Below are positions 24,001 through 33,864 of a DNA stretch of 64,000 nucleotides, piece after piece. The DNA lies in NCBI RefSeq assembly GCF_014529535.1, contig NW_023503616.1, positions 6,558,584-6,622,583 on the forward strand, written 5' to 3'. The notes below the pieces were generated by a model. The model had not been told where the DNA came from, searched no databases, and was given only the letters and a program-made list of their open reading frames with translations. Origin of the DNA: Bradysia coprophila. Its lineage: Eukaryota > Arthropoda > Insecta > Diptera > Sciaridae. The translations under genes and the position numbers were made by a program. Every line of letters begins with the position of its first letter. The stretch's first letter is position 1.

Positions 24001-27000
24001 ACGATCACATTTCGTAGTAAAATGTGGACTACGTTTGAGATCTAATCAATCGACATTAAATTATTTTCTTTTTTGTCATTGAAATACAATTAATTCTCTA
24101 TCTTTACAAACCTTCCACGCAAGTATTTCATCAATTTAATTATCGAGTCTTACGTCTTTTGATTTAAGTAATTTCAAGTGATAGACAATTTTTTCACTTC
24201 ATAAATTCTTGTTCGCTATTAGGACTCTTAATATGTGGTACATTACCATAATAAGGTTGAAGTACTCTGTAAGTTGCCTCTATTAAGCCATATCGTTTCT
24301 TTTGTGTGGCTGTGTGTGAATTCATTTTCGATTTTGTCTAATTTCTGTGCCAACTTTTACGGCTTTGGTGTTTTTATTTTGCTGTAATGGTTAAATGGTG
24401 AAATTATTTTAAAGGTTTTATTAACGAAGTCAAAGTGTTGTTCTCGTAGGTCATTTTCTCTTTGATCAATAAAGTTGTTCTCGCCTCATTGTGCGATATC
24501 AACAATTGTGTTATTTCCTTTGTTATTTAACATGTGCTTCGTGGCGTCGGTGTACGGATTAACAATCGACTCTACCAGAAGCTAATGCTAAATTACGTGC
24601 TCGATTAATGTACGAAAATGACACATTGCCGTATGGCATCTGGCAGTCAATTTTAGTGCAGGTAAGGTACAAACGCCTCGGGTTCTCATTTGACACCCCA
24701 AAACCACATAGCAAATTTTTACAAATTTGCTGTGGTACAATCCCAAGATACAGAAACTATCTTGTACTCCAAAATGACCGCGAGGTTTAACAGATCTATT
24801 GATTGATACGTTGTATGGATGTCAAGGGATATGACGAAATACGAATCATTCAAACGCTACAACCTGCAACGCCAGAACGAGTTCAGTCACATGGTGGCAT
24901 GGCGATTTATACGAAGAGGCAACTCATGGCCTATGGTGATTAGACACTTGCTATTACCTAAAACTAATAGCCGTGACCGTAACAAAGTCGGAAATATCAA
25001 AAAACCCAACATTCGCTTTCTCCATAAAAGAAACCATATCGACATAATGTCAATAGTAGAAAGAGCTACAACATGACAATGTTGATAGCGCCATCTTTGG
25101 GAAAATGTACAGGTCAATTAGTGATGGTTGTGGTATTCGCATACCACCCACGGCTTGGAGAATTCACAACGTATGGGACGTTAACACACGGTCGATTTGT
25201 GAACAATCTAAGTCGGGAGAGATATGATGTAAAATCACAGTCCATATGATCAAGAGACTTGTACAATAGCACAACAGGCCCATCTGAGGCTTAGGTGCTG
25301 GGCTTACACCCTCCCATCTAATCTAATCTAATCTAAAGCCATATCGCCAACAGACGCGAAGACTTTCAGTCAAAAATGCTTCTTCTAGTTTCATTAGAAT
25401 TACTGACCTACTGAATGTGCACAACACAATGTCATGCCAATTGCAGACTAAGGTGCAAGGTTCGTCCCGCTCAAAACGTCCTAATACTTTGTCATACACC
25501 TTGCTATCTGAGATCACTCAAACCAGAGCTTACTTTTGTCATTGCTGTGGTCGAACGGATGGCATGGACGCCCGTAAATGTTTAATACTCAAATGACACA
25601 ATTATTGTGATTATTATGAGGTGGACCTCGTTATAGACATCAAATCAGAAATATTTTTGCCGATCTTTATCGATATTGTGAAAGGGAAAGTCGACCCTTT
25701 AGTCGAAGTTAGCAGACAGACCTATTGCCATAGACTATACTATATAAAAATGGATTTAAGGCCACAAATAAAACTTAATAAAGGCATAAAAAAATCAATA
25801 GACAGACACTGTCTGTGTGCCGACTATTGGAACAGCTGGCAATATTTACCTTTATTATTCAATATTTTCCTAACCTTTAGCACGAAGAGGTACAAAATCG
25901 ATACTTGTAATCTCACGCGTTATGGGAAACGAAAAGCTTAACATTTCAGTAAACATTAGCCAATTTTTCTTGTTGTTGATTGATAAAATAATTCGTTCTC
26001 TAGATAATGGGTCACGACAACAAAATTCTTATGAAGGTACAATCACCTACCCCATCCACCATATATTAATGAGTTTTTTGCCTTTACGAATTACCTTTTT
26101 TTTAGAACAGAGAGATATTAGAGATATCCGTTAAATGTTTGTTTTACGACCCATTGCATTGTTATCATTTATTGAACATGGTGATATCGTAATTAAACAG
26201 CAGATTAACAATAATTTTAGAGCTTTAAAGCTGTAAAGTCGGCAAACGTGATAGTAAATACAGAAAACGAATTCTATTTTGATACGAGATTAATGTCCGG
26301 TAATGGACGCGTGACTATCGACAAATATGTATTGAACTAGAATATTATCATTGTCCATCTATTGACAGCAAACAAATTACTATCCTTACGACTCCGATTA
26401 TACCGTAAAAAAGGGACATACAATTATATTGTACTGAGATATTATTATAGGATGCTATCGAACCTTATTGAGGTCAGAGCAACAATATACGTACACAAAT
26501 TCGTGTGCAATAAATTGTTTAAAATTTGTTATTGATATGATTCGAAGATTGTAATTTCGGTCAACTTAGGAATGCACGAATTTAATTACATTTTTTTTGT
26601 ATTTTACAGGGACACTCATCCTCAGAATATTATGCATGATAGGCGAATATTTCGTGGAAGTAATTTTGGTCAAGCTAATAATCAGGTAAGCAGTGCATTG
26701 GTTTCTGATAAGTTTTTGTTGTCTTAGTCTTTCAAAATATCTTCGATGCTGAAAAATTCTGTGGCCGCGTGTATAATTCTGCAGCGCAACTGAAAATTTT
26801 TAAAGTAGAAAGTAAAGGACGAACTATGTTAAATATGTGCACAAGAATTACCCAACAAAGGATTTAGAGATAAGAACTATTTTATCAGAAACGTCATGAT
26901 TTCTCAAAAATTGTTGTTGTATCCTTTGTTAAAAAAATCACAAGACCTTAATAGCTGAATGAATGAATATTTTGATGAACCAGAGCGGTGGAACGAACGT

Positions 27001-28646
27001 AAAGAATTTGAAGATGGCCTAGTCGTTCAACAAAAGCCAAACTTCTTTAACACAATTTTATCTCAGGAAAATGGAACATTTGGAACATGAGTGAAGTCTG
27101 CATGAGTGCAATATAGCTTCAAGCATTGGTATAGGGACATTATACGTCTAATTTGTGGTAAAATTAACTATGACTTCCACTGCCGCTACAGTATTTTTAT
27201 GTTTCCACATCCTGTACCTACATCTAAATTAAAGTCTTAAACGAACCCAAGCAGCTTGAGGGCTGCGGTACAGTAGTACTAAAAACTTTAAAAACTTTTT
27301 GCATATCCACACTCTTTCCGTCTTTCTTCTACACATCTTTCCATTCATCTACCTATAACTCTCTAATTTTGATATTTTTCTTTGTATTTTCCCTCCATCC
27401 ACCGCATTGTGTTAACTTGTATGTGTACATAAATGTTCAGTGGAATCCTTACTTTGCATACGCTGGTCTTCTGTCTGGTAAGGTAAGTATATTGCAAAAA
27501 AAAATGTTATGCAAACATGTTAAGGAACTCCTCAAGAAAGTCATATAAATCATTCCCAAAATTCAATAGCTAAAATGAAATTAATCAATTAGGATAGAAA
27601 GCTTTAGAATACAATGCACCATCAAAATTTTTCTGAATTTATTCGAATTTGGTCGCCACATCTCTATACAATTTCTTAACAAATTTCGCTTACATTACCT
27701 TTTACACTGTCGCTTTCAACAGAATCTAACAAATTCTGTTTTCATTCTAATTGATAGACGGAAGTAGATGGCGTTAATAAGGAGCAGGAAGCTAGACGTA
27801 GGCAAATTCTACGTAAGCAACATCAGCGATCGCAGCGTGGAATTATCGGAACTCCGCCACCAGTAAAAGGCCGTAGACACGAAACCATTCAAACCGACAA
27901 ATATTTGGAAGAGCTGTTAACAAGACCGATTGAATCAGATGCTCAGTGTCAGACTGATTTGTTTCTTCATCGACCACCGACACCGCCTCATATTGTATCG
28001 TCAATCAAATCAGTTAATGCAGAGACACAAGTTTTGGATGGAGAACTTTTTGATTTTGACGCAGAGGTCGAACCGCTTTTGGAGATGATGGTTGGTCGAA
28101 CAGTGGAACAAAGTTTACTGGAAGTGTTAAATGAAGAGGAGTACTCCGATCTGCGCAAGCAACAACAAGAATTTTTATCAATCCGGGAAGCAGAGATTGC
28201 AGAATTAAAACGCCTTCAAAATAAGGAGTTTACATCGAAAGACGATAAGGTTTGTGTTACAGTTTCAATCCACACATTTTTCCATAATCCAATTTATTTT
28301 TTATCAGAGATGTCAACTTCATCAAGATTTTAGTGGTCGAGACGGTTTCATCGAAATGCAAGACAAAGTCACAGCTGCCCAATTACTGCAGGATCATGTT
28401 GCTAGTCGTCTACCGGGCATTCTCCAGGCTATTGATCCATTTGAAGAAGAACGAAAGGAAGATCAAAAGAAAAGGGAAGAGATTGAACGAACATTGGGCC
28501 CGTGGTTGTCGAAGGAGGTTGCTGAGGAGGTGGGACGCATGATTGATTCGCAAGAACTGCTAGAGGAATTGGTCAGAGAAATCTTAGAAGATCGAGCTGC
28601 CAAGTATTTAAAAATATGTGAAAGTGAAGGCAAAGAGAATCATTGA
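17815..28646 (+). CDS. RSPH3: Radial spoke head protein 3 (RSPH3), multi-exon, two alternative N-termini
   Basis: RSPH3/RSP3 is the dimeric stalk protein that anchors radial spokes to axonemal doublet microtubules and acts as an A-kinase anchor. Core exons: 26610-26685, 27441-27482 (microexon), 27758-28249 and 28308-28646 (TGA stop). Two first-exon sets both end in phase 2 and join 26610 in frame: form A is 17815-18008; form B is 21730-22059 plus 22746-22957. With the microexon, form A is 380 residues and form B 496. Family hallmarks are NIMHDRRIFRG, then three TQT-like LC8-binding motifs (TIQTD, QCQTD, AETQV), PPTPP, and the helix around LLEMMVGRTVEQSLLEVL that corresponds to the kinase-anchor site. 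A Lys/Glu-rich coiled coil and GPWLSKEVAEEVGRM follow. AATAAA is at 28825. Identification is very secure; the 5' structure is inferred from phase, splice sites and similarity. Confidence 0.9.
18530..18910. repeat. Scattered aatactttggc / gcgaata short repeats around the MITE
   Basis: Variants of taatactttggctattcgctca occur on both sides of the MITE, near 18547, 18795, 18815 and 18855, with an inverted copy (gccaaagtatta) near 18887. They look like a pre-existing local repeat that the MITE entered. Confidence 0.45.
18582..18777. mobile_element. MITE related to the 9223-9452 element
   Basis: The arms start ttaaggcccatcaaatttcg and end with the complement of aaagccaatcaaatttcgg. They include ttcagct/agctgaa blocks and a GC-rich centre (ccacgcgcatgcgtgtacc) like that of the 9223 element. 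The element lies in the long first intron of RSPH3 form A. It is about 196 bases and non-coding. Confidence 0.65.
21730..22957 (+). CDS. RSPH3: RSPH3 alternative N-terminal exons, form B
   Basis: The first exon, 21730-22059, starts at an ATG preceded by an in-frame TGA and ends at gtaatt. The second, 22746-22957, ends in phase 2 at gtaatt. The product is about 180 residues of acidic and Ser/Thr-rich sequence followed by a proline-rich segment with PVPPPRRTYAYFSIPK. TYAYFSIPK again resembles the YTYTSRPRA motif before NIMYDRR, so this set appears to be an alternative to form A rather than an addition. The intron after it is 3.65 kb. Confidence 0.65.
24579..25340 (+). repeat. Possible non-LTR retroelement remnant with a (TCTAA)4 tail, in an RSPH3 intron
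   Basis: Four exact tctaa units at 25317-25336 follow a moderately GC-rich stretch (ggcttaggtgctgggc). Short 3'-terminal repeats after non-poly(A) sequence are typical of some arthropod non-LTR elements. No reverse transcriptase motif is visible, so the element would be 5'-truncated. The left boundary is only a guess. A small exon-like segment at 24579-24661 is described under findings. Confidence 0.3.
27441..27482 (+). CDS. RSPH3: RSPH3 42-base microexon
   Basis: The segment lies between aaatgttcag and a perfect gtaagt donor, in phase 0 on both sides, and encodes 14 residues (WNPYFAYAGLLSGK). Skipping it keeps the frame between 26685 and 27758. The position corresponds to the variable stretch after NIMYDRRxxRGN in the family. 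It may be alternatively spliced. Confidence 0.6.
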
Positions 28647-28824
28647 AGAAAGCAACAAAAGAATGTGATATATTTTCGTAAAAAGGCAATGAATGCAATT
28701 CAAAATTATAGTTAGCGTAGCGGAATTTTTGTATTCATCCTACACTATTTAAGATTTTGTATGAATTAATTTTCATTTCTAGTGCATCTTATTCAGTAGG
28801 ATTGTACCTTCAATCGCATATCAA

Positions 28825-28830
28825 AATAAA
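28825..28830 (+). terminator. Poly(A) signal of RSPH3
   Basis: AATAAA lies 179 bases after the RSPH3 stop codon, in AT-rich sequence. It is the first canonical signal downstream. Confidence 0.6.
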
Positions 28831-28949
28831 TTTATGGAAACTTCATGAAATAATTCGTACGTTTTTGAATCACCAAAAATTTTCATGTCAACTTTACACA
28901 CGAAACTCGGTTTAAAAATTGAAAATCAAATTTTCATGTCAAATCGTGA

Positions 28950-29260
28950 TATGACTTATTTCATGTTGCAGCCACGATTCCGAAAGCCTATAGGTGGTTT
29001 TTCGTCCTGATTCTAAATCAGGAACAAACAATATTCTAGCACGTCAGGTTCATGAGCTATTACTGTATTAAGTTAAATGTGAACTAAATTGGAGTGAACG
29101 AGACATCTCTTTCACACCAATTTAACCATTTAACTTAAAACGTGAATAGTTCATGAACCTTACATGCCAGAACATTTTTTCTTACTGATTTAAAACCAGG
29201 ACGAAAATTCGCTTATATCTTTTCGAAATTGTGGCTGCAGCAAAATATGAGTTGGGTCAT
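28950..29260. mobile_element. MITE-like element just downstream of RSPH3
   Basis: The outer arms contain gcagccacgattccgaaa (near 28968) and its counterpart tttcgaaattgtggctgc (29221-29238). Inner segments (gtcctgattctaaatcagg against ctgatttaaaaccaggac; gttcatgagctatt against aatagttcatgaac) continue the pairing with gaps. It is about 310 bases and non-coding. Confidence 0.6.
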
Positions 29261-29327
29261 TGTAATGAATGAGTTCATAGTAGTTCTGTTATGAAATAAT
29301 AGTATGAGATATAGGGCAATGATGTTT

Positions 29328-29505
29328 TCATGCTTTAGGGTCCAAAATGAGGGCATTGTTTGAGTTTTTTTCTGGTTTTCGGCCCTTTGCATGAAATAGT
29401 TATTTATACATCTGTTGTAGCCCGAACGAAATGACAGCTCTGCTCGGTCTGCAACTAGCGAATCAAATCAATCGTCCAAGACAGGTACACAAATAACTAT
29501 AGAAA
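29328..29505. repeat. Dispersed modular repeat, copy 3
   Basis: This segment has gtccaaaatgagggca, a ttcggccctttgcatg end, ctgttgtagcccg and aaatcaatcgtccaagac in the same order as the copy at 11485-11675. It is non-coding. Confidence 0.6.
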
Positions 29506-29509
29506 CTGA

Positions 29510-30265
29510 GGGCAAAATGTAATTGAGTTTTGTTCATTCTGTCAAGCACCTTATTTTGAATGTGAACCAACTTCACTGCTATTCATTAAAATAAGCTTCA
29601 GAGGTCTGATCCAAGGCCATAGACATTTTAAGTTCGAAAAAAGATTAGATGATCTGGAGGTATACTACTGAAATTGATGGTAAGATTCGACGAAAATAAT
29701 CCACAACAGTACAGTGCGAAACCAACTTAACACATAGATTTCGTATTTACTTCAGCTTCGCTTTCGTATGAAACCATGTAGTAACTTTCAGTATATTATG
29801 TTCACTCCAAAATCTTCATCGAATACCGTTACATTACATTTTCCGAAAGAGTATAATTATGCGAAAACAATCATCAATAGTTTATTTTGACATCATGTCA
29901 CAGTCTACGCAGTGGAACGAACTTATAAAATACAATGAATGTACACACTAGGGACGGTCTATCCAAAGATCATTTTCATGACCTTGTAAACGTCAGACAC
30001 GATCCCAACTGTCAGACATGTCGAAAAATATCGAACGAACGATTTTCATGTAAAAATCAGTAAATTGAACGCAGTTAACGTCAATTGATTGAGGTTAAGG
30101 ACTACTTGACGAAAAATTAAGTGTGGTTACGTTGACAAGTACCGTATAATGAAAATGATCTATACAAGCCGGAAGAAATTGCGATTTCATATAAACAAAC
30201 TCATCTCTAAATAATTTTAATAATTTACTCCGCTCCATACAAATTTTGACATTAGATCATACCTT
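29510..30265. other. Intergenic, nothing recognised
   Basis: AT-rich spacer between RSPH3 and RpL28 with no frame, repeat or RNA gene that I can support. Confidence 0.4.
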
Positions 30266-30270
30266 GTATA

Positions 30271-30438
30271 CAGTGTTTAAGGGGTCAGCTGTCAAATATT
30301 CATCAATGAAAAAAGAAATTGATAGTTGAGCCCAGTTTAAATTTGTATGTGATTTCTCTCATTTTGACTTGTGACCCCGAGACCAGTTTAAACAAAGTGG
30401 TCAAAAATCGCCTCGAAAATCGCTCTCCTTAAACACTG
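30271..30438. mobile_element. Tc1/mariner-type MITE with TA target site
   Basis: The ends cagtgtttaagg and ccttaaacactg are inverted copies, each flanked by TA, enclosing 168 bases. The interior is non-coding. CAGT ends plus TA suggest mobilisation by a Tc1/mariner-type transposase. Confidence 0.65.
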
Positions 30439-30515
30439 TATATATACAGTATATATACATTCATTGCTAAAATATGTATTGGGCAATATAGAATAAATAG
30501 TACATTACTATGCAA

Positions 30516-30618
30516 GGGAAGTAAAGTGATATCTCGTATCCAGATGAGAAAAAGTATCCGAGGGCGGTAGCCCGAGGTACTTTTACTCATCATGATACGA
30601 GATATCACTTTATTTCCC
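30516..30618. mobile_element. Near-perfect hairpin upstream of RpL28
   Basis: Arms of about 48 bases, containing gtgatatctcgtatc and gatacgagatatcac, close around a short ggtag loop. The hairpin sits between two direct copies of caatatagaataaa at 30484-30497 and 30717-30730. Confidence 0.65.
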
Positions 30619-30842
30619 GTGTGTAGTATAACGTTTTACAATGCGAGTGATGTAAAAGCTATTGCCTATACATGTAATAGCCTTATTACATGCACCAGCA
30701 TAGTAAACAATATAAACAATATAGAATAAAATGACAACACTGACAACACTGCTTTACCAGCGCTACAACAGTGACATTACGGACATTACAGCGGTGCAGC
30801 GCAAGTAGCGCCAAAGTGAACTCGAAGCAAACGTCACGATGA

Positions 30843-30884
30843 TTCCTTCTTTTACGTGCCCGACATTTTCATCAAGAGCATTTG
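30843..30884 (+). promoter_or_regulatory. Predicted RpL28 transcription start with 5' oligopyrimidine tract
   Basis: The run ttccttctttt followed 30 bases later by a gtaagt donor fits the short untranslated first exon of ribosomal protein genes. Such a tract normally places the mRNA under growth-dependent translational control. It is inferred from motif and position only. Confidence 0.5.
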
Positions 30885-32397
30885 GTAAGTTTCGTTCCGA
30901 TTAAAATGTTCAATTCAGAACGTGGTTCCGATTTTTCAATAAAAATGAAATTAATTTCTGATCGCCGATCATTTTCGAAACAATATCAATGGAAAATCGG
31001 TAAATTTATGTAGTTTTTATTGAAATAATTTGTTGAACAACATTTCGTCCACGTGTGAATCAAATTCACTTCGATCATATTTCGCATTAACATGATGCTT
31101 TTTTGATACTGAAGAGCTCTTGACGACTATTTTCATCACCCATATAAACTGATAATGTGAAAAAATCCACATATCCGTTTGTCCGGTTAAATTTCGAGGA
31201 AAAATCGTTGAAATTTGTATATTTGAAATTTTTAGGTTAAAATGACTTCGTCTGCCGATTTAAACTGGTTGATCATTCGCAACAGCAATGCTCATTTGTT
31301 GAAGAAAACAAACATCAAGAAGCCATTCAGCACAGTGAGTATAAATTCCCTAATTTTATAACAATTTGTTTAACGACTAAGTTCACATGATGATTTTCTA
31401 ATTACCAACCAAGATCTCTGAAAGAAGATGATTATCTTATTTGCTACTCTGAAGAAACAACTAAAGTCTCTATTCACTGTCTGATCCGGTTAAATTGATT
31501 GAAACGCAACTAACGATTTCTCGTTTCTATTTTATTTCAGGAGCGAAACAACCTAACCAATGTAAGCTCATTCCGTTACAGTGGCTTGGTCCATCGTAAA
31601 ACATTGGCTGTTGTACCAGCTGATAAGTCTGGATTCACAGTGATCTACAAGAAGAAAAGCCTTGCGGTAAGTGTTTTCGCTGTTTGAATCGCAATTAAGA
31701 AAAGCTCAGATTCAAATGATGTCACAATAAACTGAGAGTTTTCCTGATGACTACATTCATCACCCATAAATAGCTGATGCAGCACAACAAGAACAATACG
31801 CCATTGATACAGAGTTAATGTTTCCAGCTAATTTTGATATTTTTCCTTACAGAATAAGCCAGCCAAGAACTCAGTAAAAGTGACATTCAAGCATGGCGCT
31901 CGCCGATCATTGAAGAAGTTGAAGAACCTTCTCAGATTCAAGAACTACCGTGCTGATCTTAGACAGGTGAGTCGGATGAATGATCTTAGATGGGAAATTG
32001 ACCCGGAATTTTCTCTAAATTCGCTATCTTGTCCAACGTAAATAAACCTTCGAACGTGCTCGCACTTTATATATTTCCACTATAACTCCGACAAAAACGA
32101 GTGGAAAGGCCAACGATTCGAATTATAAAATTTATGAGCCACTTATAGAACGGCTGCCTTATCTAGACAAGACTAAATTCCTTGTTTAATTGGAAGTCAA
32201 ACCTCGTCACAAAAAAAAAGTCGCGGCATTCAAGGTGTCGCTTCACAGAGCAGAATTTGACTGGATTTTTTTTTCACCAATTTCAGGCTGCCCTTCGACG
32301 TGCAAGTGCTGTTATCCGATCACAAAAAGTCCCGAAAACAGCAAAGAAAGCTAAAGCTGCTCCAGTTGCACCAGCTACAAGCAAGAAAGTCGATTAA
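30843..32397 (+). CDS. RpL28: Ribosomal protein L28 (eL28), five exons
   Basis: eL28 is a eukaryote-specific protein of the 60S subunit. Coding exons: 31242-31334 (within exon 31236-31334), 31541-31666, 31853-31966 and 32287-32397, all joining in phase 0, giving 147 residues. An untranslated first exon is inferred at about 30843-30884: a pyrimidine tract (ccttctttt) typical of ribosomal protein mRNA starts, ending at a gtaagt donor. Family signatures are [13 protein letters not shown] near the start, [12 protein letters not shown], then [20 protein letters not shown] and a Lys/Ala-rich tail. Length is close to the 137-145 usual in animals. AATAAA lies at 32415, just after the stop. Introns 1 to 3 appear to host box C/D snoRNAs. 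Identification is very secure; the untranslated exon is a prediction. Confidence 0.92.
31083..31159 (+). ncRNA. Candidate box C/D snoRNA in RpL28 intron 1
   Basis: The flanks cgcatta and taatgtg can pair over 7 positions (one G-U), directly outside a C-like box (atgatgc, 31092) and a D box (ctga, 31149). Inside are a D'-like ctga (near 31110) and a C'-like tgacgac. The stretch after C', ttcatcacccata, recurs in the intron 3 candidate. Ribosomal protein introns are the usual hosts of such RNAs in animals. The last base of box C is non-consensus. The methylation target was not assigned. Confidence 0.55.
31378..31462 (+). ncRNA. Candidate box C/D snoRNA in RpL28 intron 2
   Basis: The boxes are in the right order and spacing: C atgatga (31387-31393), D' ctga (31418-31421), C' gatgatt (about 31427), and D ctga (31449-31452). 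Only a weak agtt/aact terminal pairing was found. The 66-base C-to-D distance is typical. The target was not assigned. Confidence 0.55.
31705..31787 (+). ncRNA. Candidate box C/D snoRNA in RpL28 intron 3, paralogue of the intron 1 candidate
   Basis: C-like atgatgt (31716-31722), D'-like ctga (about 31732), C' tgatgac (31745) and D ctga (31774-31777) are in order. The segment tgatgactacattcatcacc followed by cata matches the intron 1 candidate almost base for base between C' and D, which suggests duplication within the host gene. The terminal stem is weak. Confidence 0.5.
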
Positions 32398-32414
32398 AGT
32401 GGATGCTTTTATTG

Positions 32415-32420
32415 AATAAA
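32415..32420 (+). terminator. Poly(A) signal of RpL28
   Basis: AATAAA lies 18 bases after the RpL28 stop codon, consistent with the very short 3' untranslated regions usual in ribosomal protein genes. Confidence 0.65.
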
Positions 32421-32429
32421 ATGAATGGA

Positions 32430-33190
32430 AAACACTAATCCTGTTGTTGCTCGTATTTTTCATTTAAAGTTTATGAACTAAAGAACTGGGACTCTGAAGC
32501 TGCCGAGGGGCAAACCACACAAAAGAGTTGCAAATGAGTTAAACTTAATTACGATATTTCCAATAAATTACGATAATTACCCTGTTGAAACCGTAGCAGA
32601 TAGATTGTTGCTACTTATTTTTATTATTAGGAAGCCCCAATATCACAAATATACAACAAAGTATTATTTGTCGGAAAATAATTTTCTTTTCTATCTAATC
32701 TGTTGAAAACCGAAATCAAAACTGACATGAATTCCGTTCTACCCGTTTCACTGCAGTATGTTCGTTTTAGGCTACTGTTCATTTGAAATTTGAAAAGAAA
32801 AGATGGATTTTGTCTTATTCCATTTTTTTAAATTTATATTCGTTTCCATCGAGGGAAATGTATCTATTTGTTTACAATTTCAAGAAACGAATTATATCAG
32901 TGATGTTAGTCCGTTGCAAATTTTACAAGACAAATAAAGACAAAAATAAGGAACGGGCCCAGACTTTAACATTTACTATAGTCTAAGGTCGCCTTTCAGT
33001 TTAAAAAAAAGTCTGTGTAAAAAATTATTCTTCAAATTTTGAGAACCGAGCTATAGTAGAAATAAAAGAAAATCAAATAATTGGAGAGGGAATATAAAGA
33101 TGAGGTAATGTCGTAACAAAATGTGATTTTGTTTGGTTTCGGTTTGGTTTGCAAAAGTATTATTTACAGGAAGAAAGATGTTGCAGAATC
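32430..33190. other. Spacer after RpL28, nothing recognised
   Basis: AT-rich with only short frames and no repeat structure noted. Confidence 0.4.
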
Positions 33191-33193
33191 AAA

Positions 33194-33478
33194 TTAATAA
33201 AACACAAGCCACATCATGAATTCATGAGAGTTCTCGAATTCTCGAAGATTGAGCGCAAGTTTTTCGATGTCATCAACTTCTAAATGAAAGATTTTAGACT
33301 TGTCGTTCACCCGCTTTCCTTTTCTTAATTTTTCGACATATTCTCCAGGCTCAACGAAGATTTTTTTTTGTATGTGTTTGTTGTATGTACAATGATTGAG
33401 TGATATACAAAATACGAAAGTCACATAAGCAAAAACAGCAGCAAAGAGAGAGGGAGAGAGCTCCTTAGTATTCACCAT
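33194..33478 (-). CDS. Hypothetical small single-pass membrane protein
   Basis: The ATG at 33478 opens a 94-residue frame. The first dozen residues are polar and are followed by a hydrophobic segment (SLFAAVFAYVTFVFCISL), then a Lys-rich half with IFVEPGEYVEKLRKGKRV and acidic/leucine-rich IFHLEVDDIEKLALNLREF. The frame extends upstream to 33598, but without a better start. The layout (short lumenal or cytosolic N-terminus, one membrane helix, charged tail) is protein-like and codon choice is not obviously random. I do not recognise a family, and no poly(A) signal or promoter was confirmed. It may be a chance frame. Confidence 0.3.
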   Translation of the reverse strand: MVNTKELSPSLFAAVFAYVTFVFCISLNHCTYNKHIQKKIFVEPGEYVEKLRKGKRVNDKSKIFHLEVDDIEKLALNLREFENSHEFMMWLVFY

Positions 33479-33864
33479 ATAACAGCTCTTACACCGTCGG
33501 GTTAGAAATTGATTAAGCGGCGCTAAATCTATCTCTAGTGAACCGAAGATGAAATTTTGCTTTATTTGATTGCGAAGGCAATGTCTGCGTGAGTTCAACA
33601 GAAGGTCGATCGGTAGAAATAAAAAATCGTAATATAATTTAGCGACTGAGAAAAGAAAAACGGCAAGTTCATTTTAGCGGGCTTCAACTTATTTTAAATG
33701 GCTTATTAACTTTTAATATGACGTTGAACTTTTGACATTTTTTGTATTTAGATTAAGAATGTTATTGTAAACGAAAAAATGTTCTACACTATTGCCGAAT
33801 TTTCAAGTTTTATACTTTTAATTTATATTTCAATTACGACTACGACCCAAATTCAACCTAAAAG

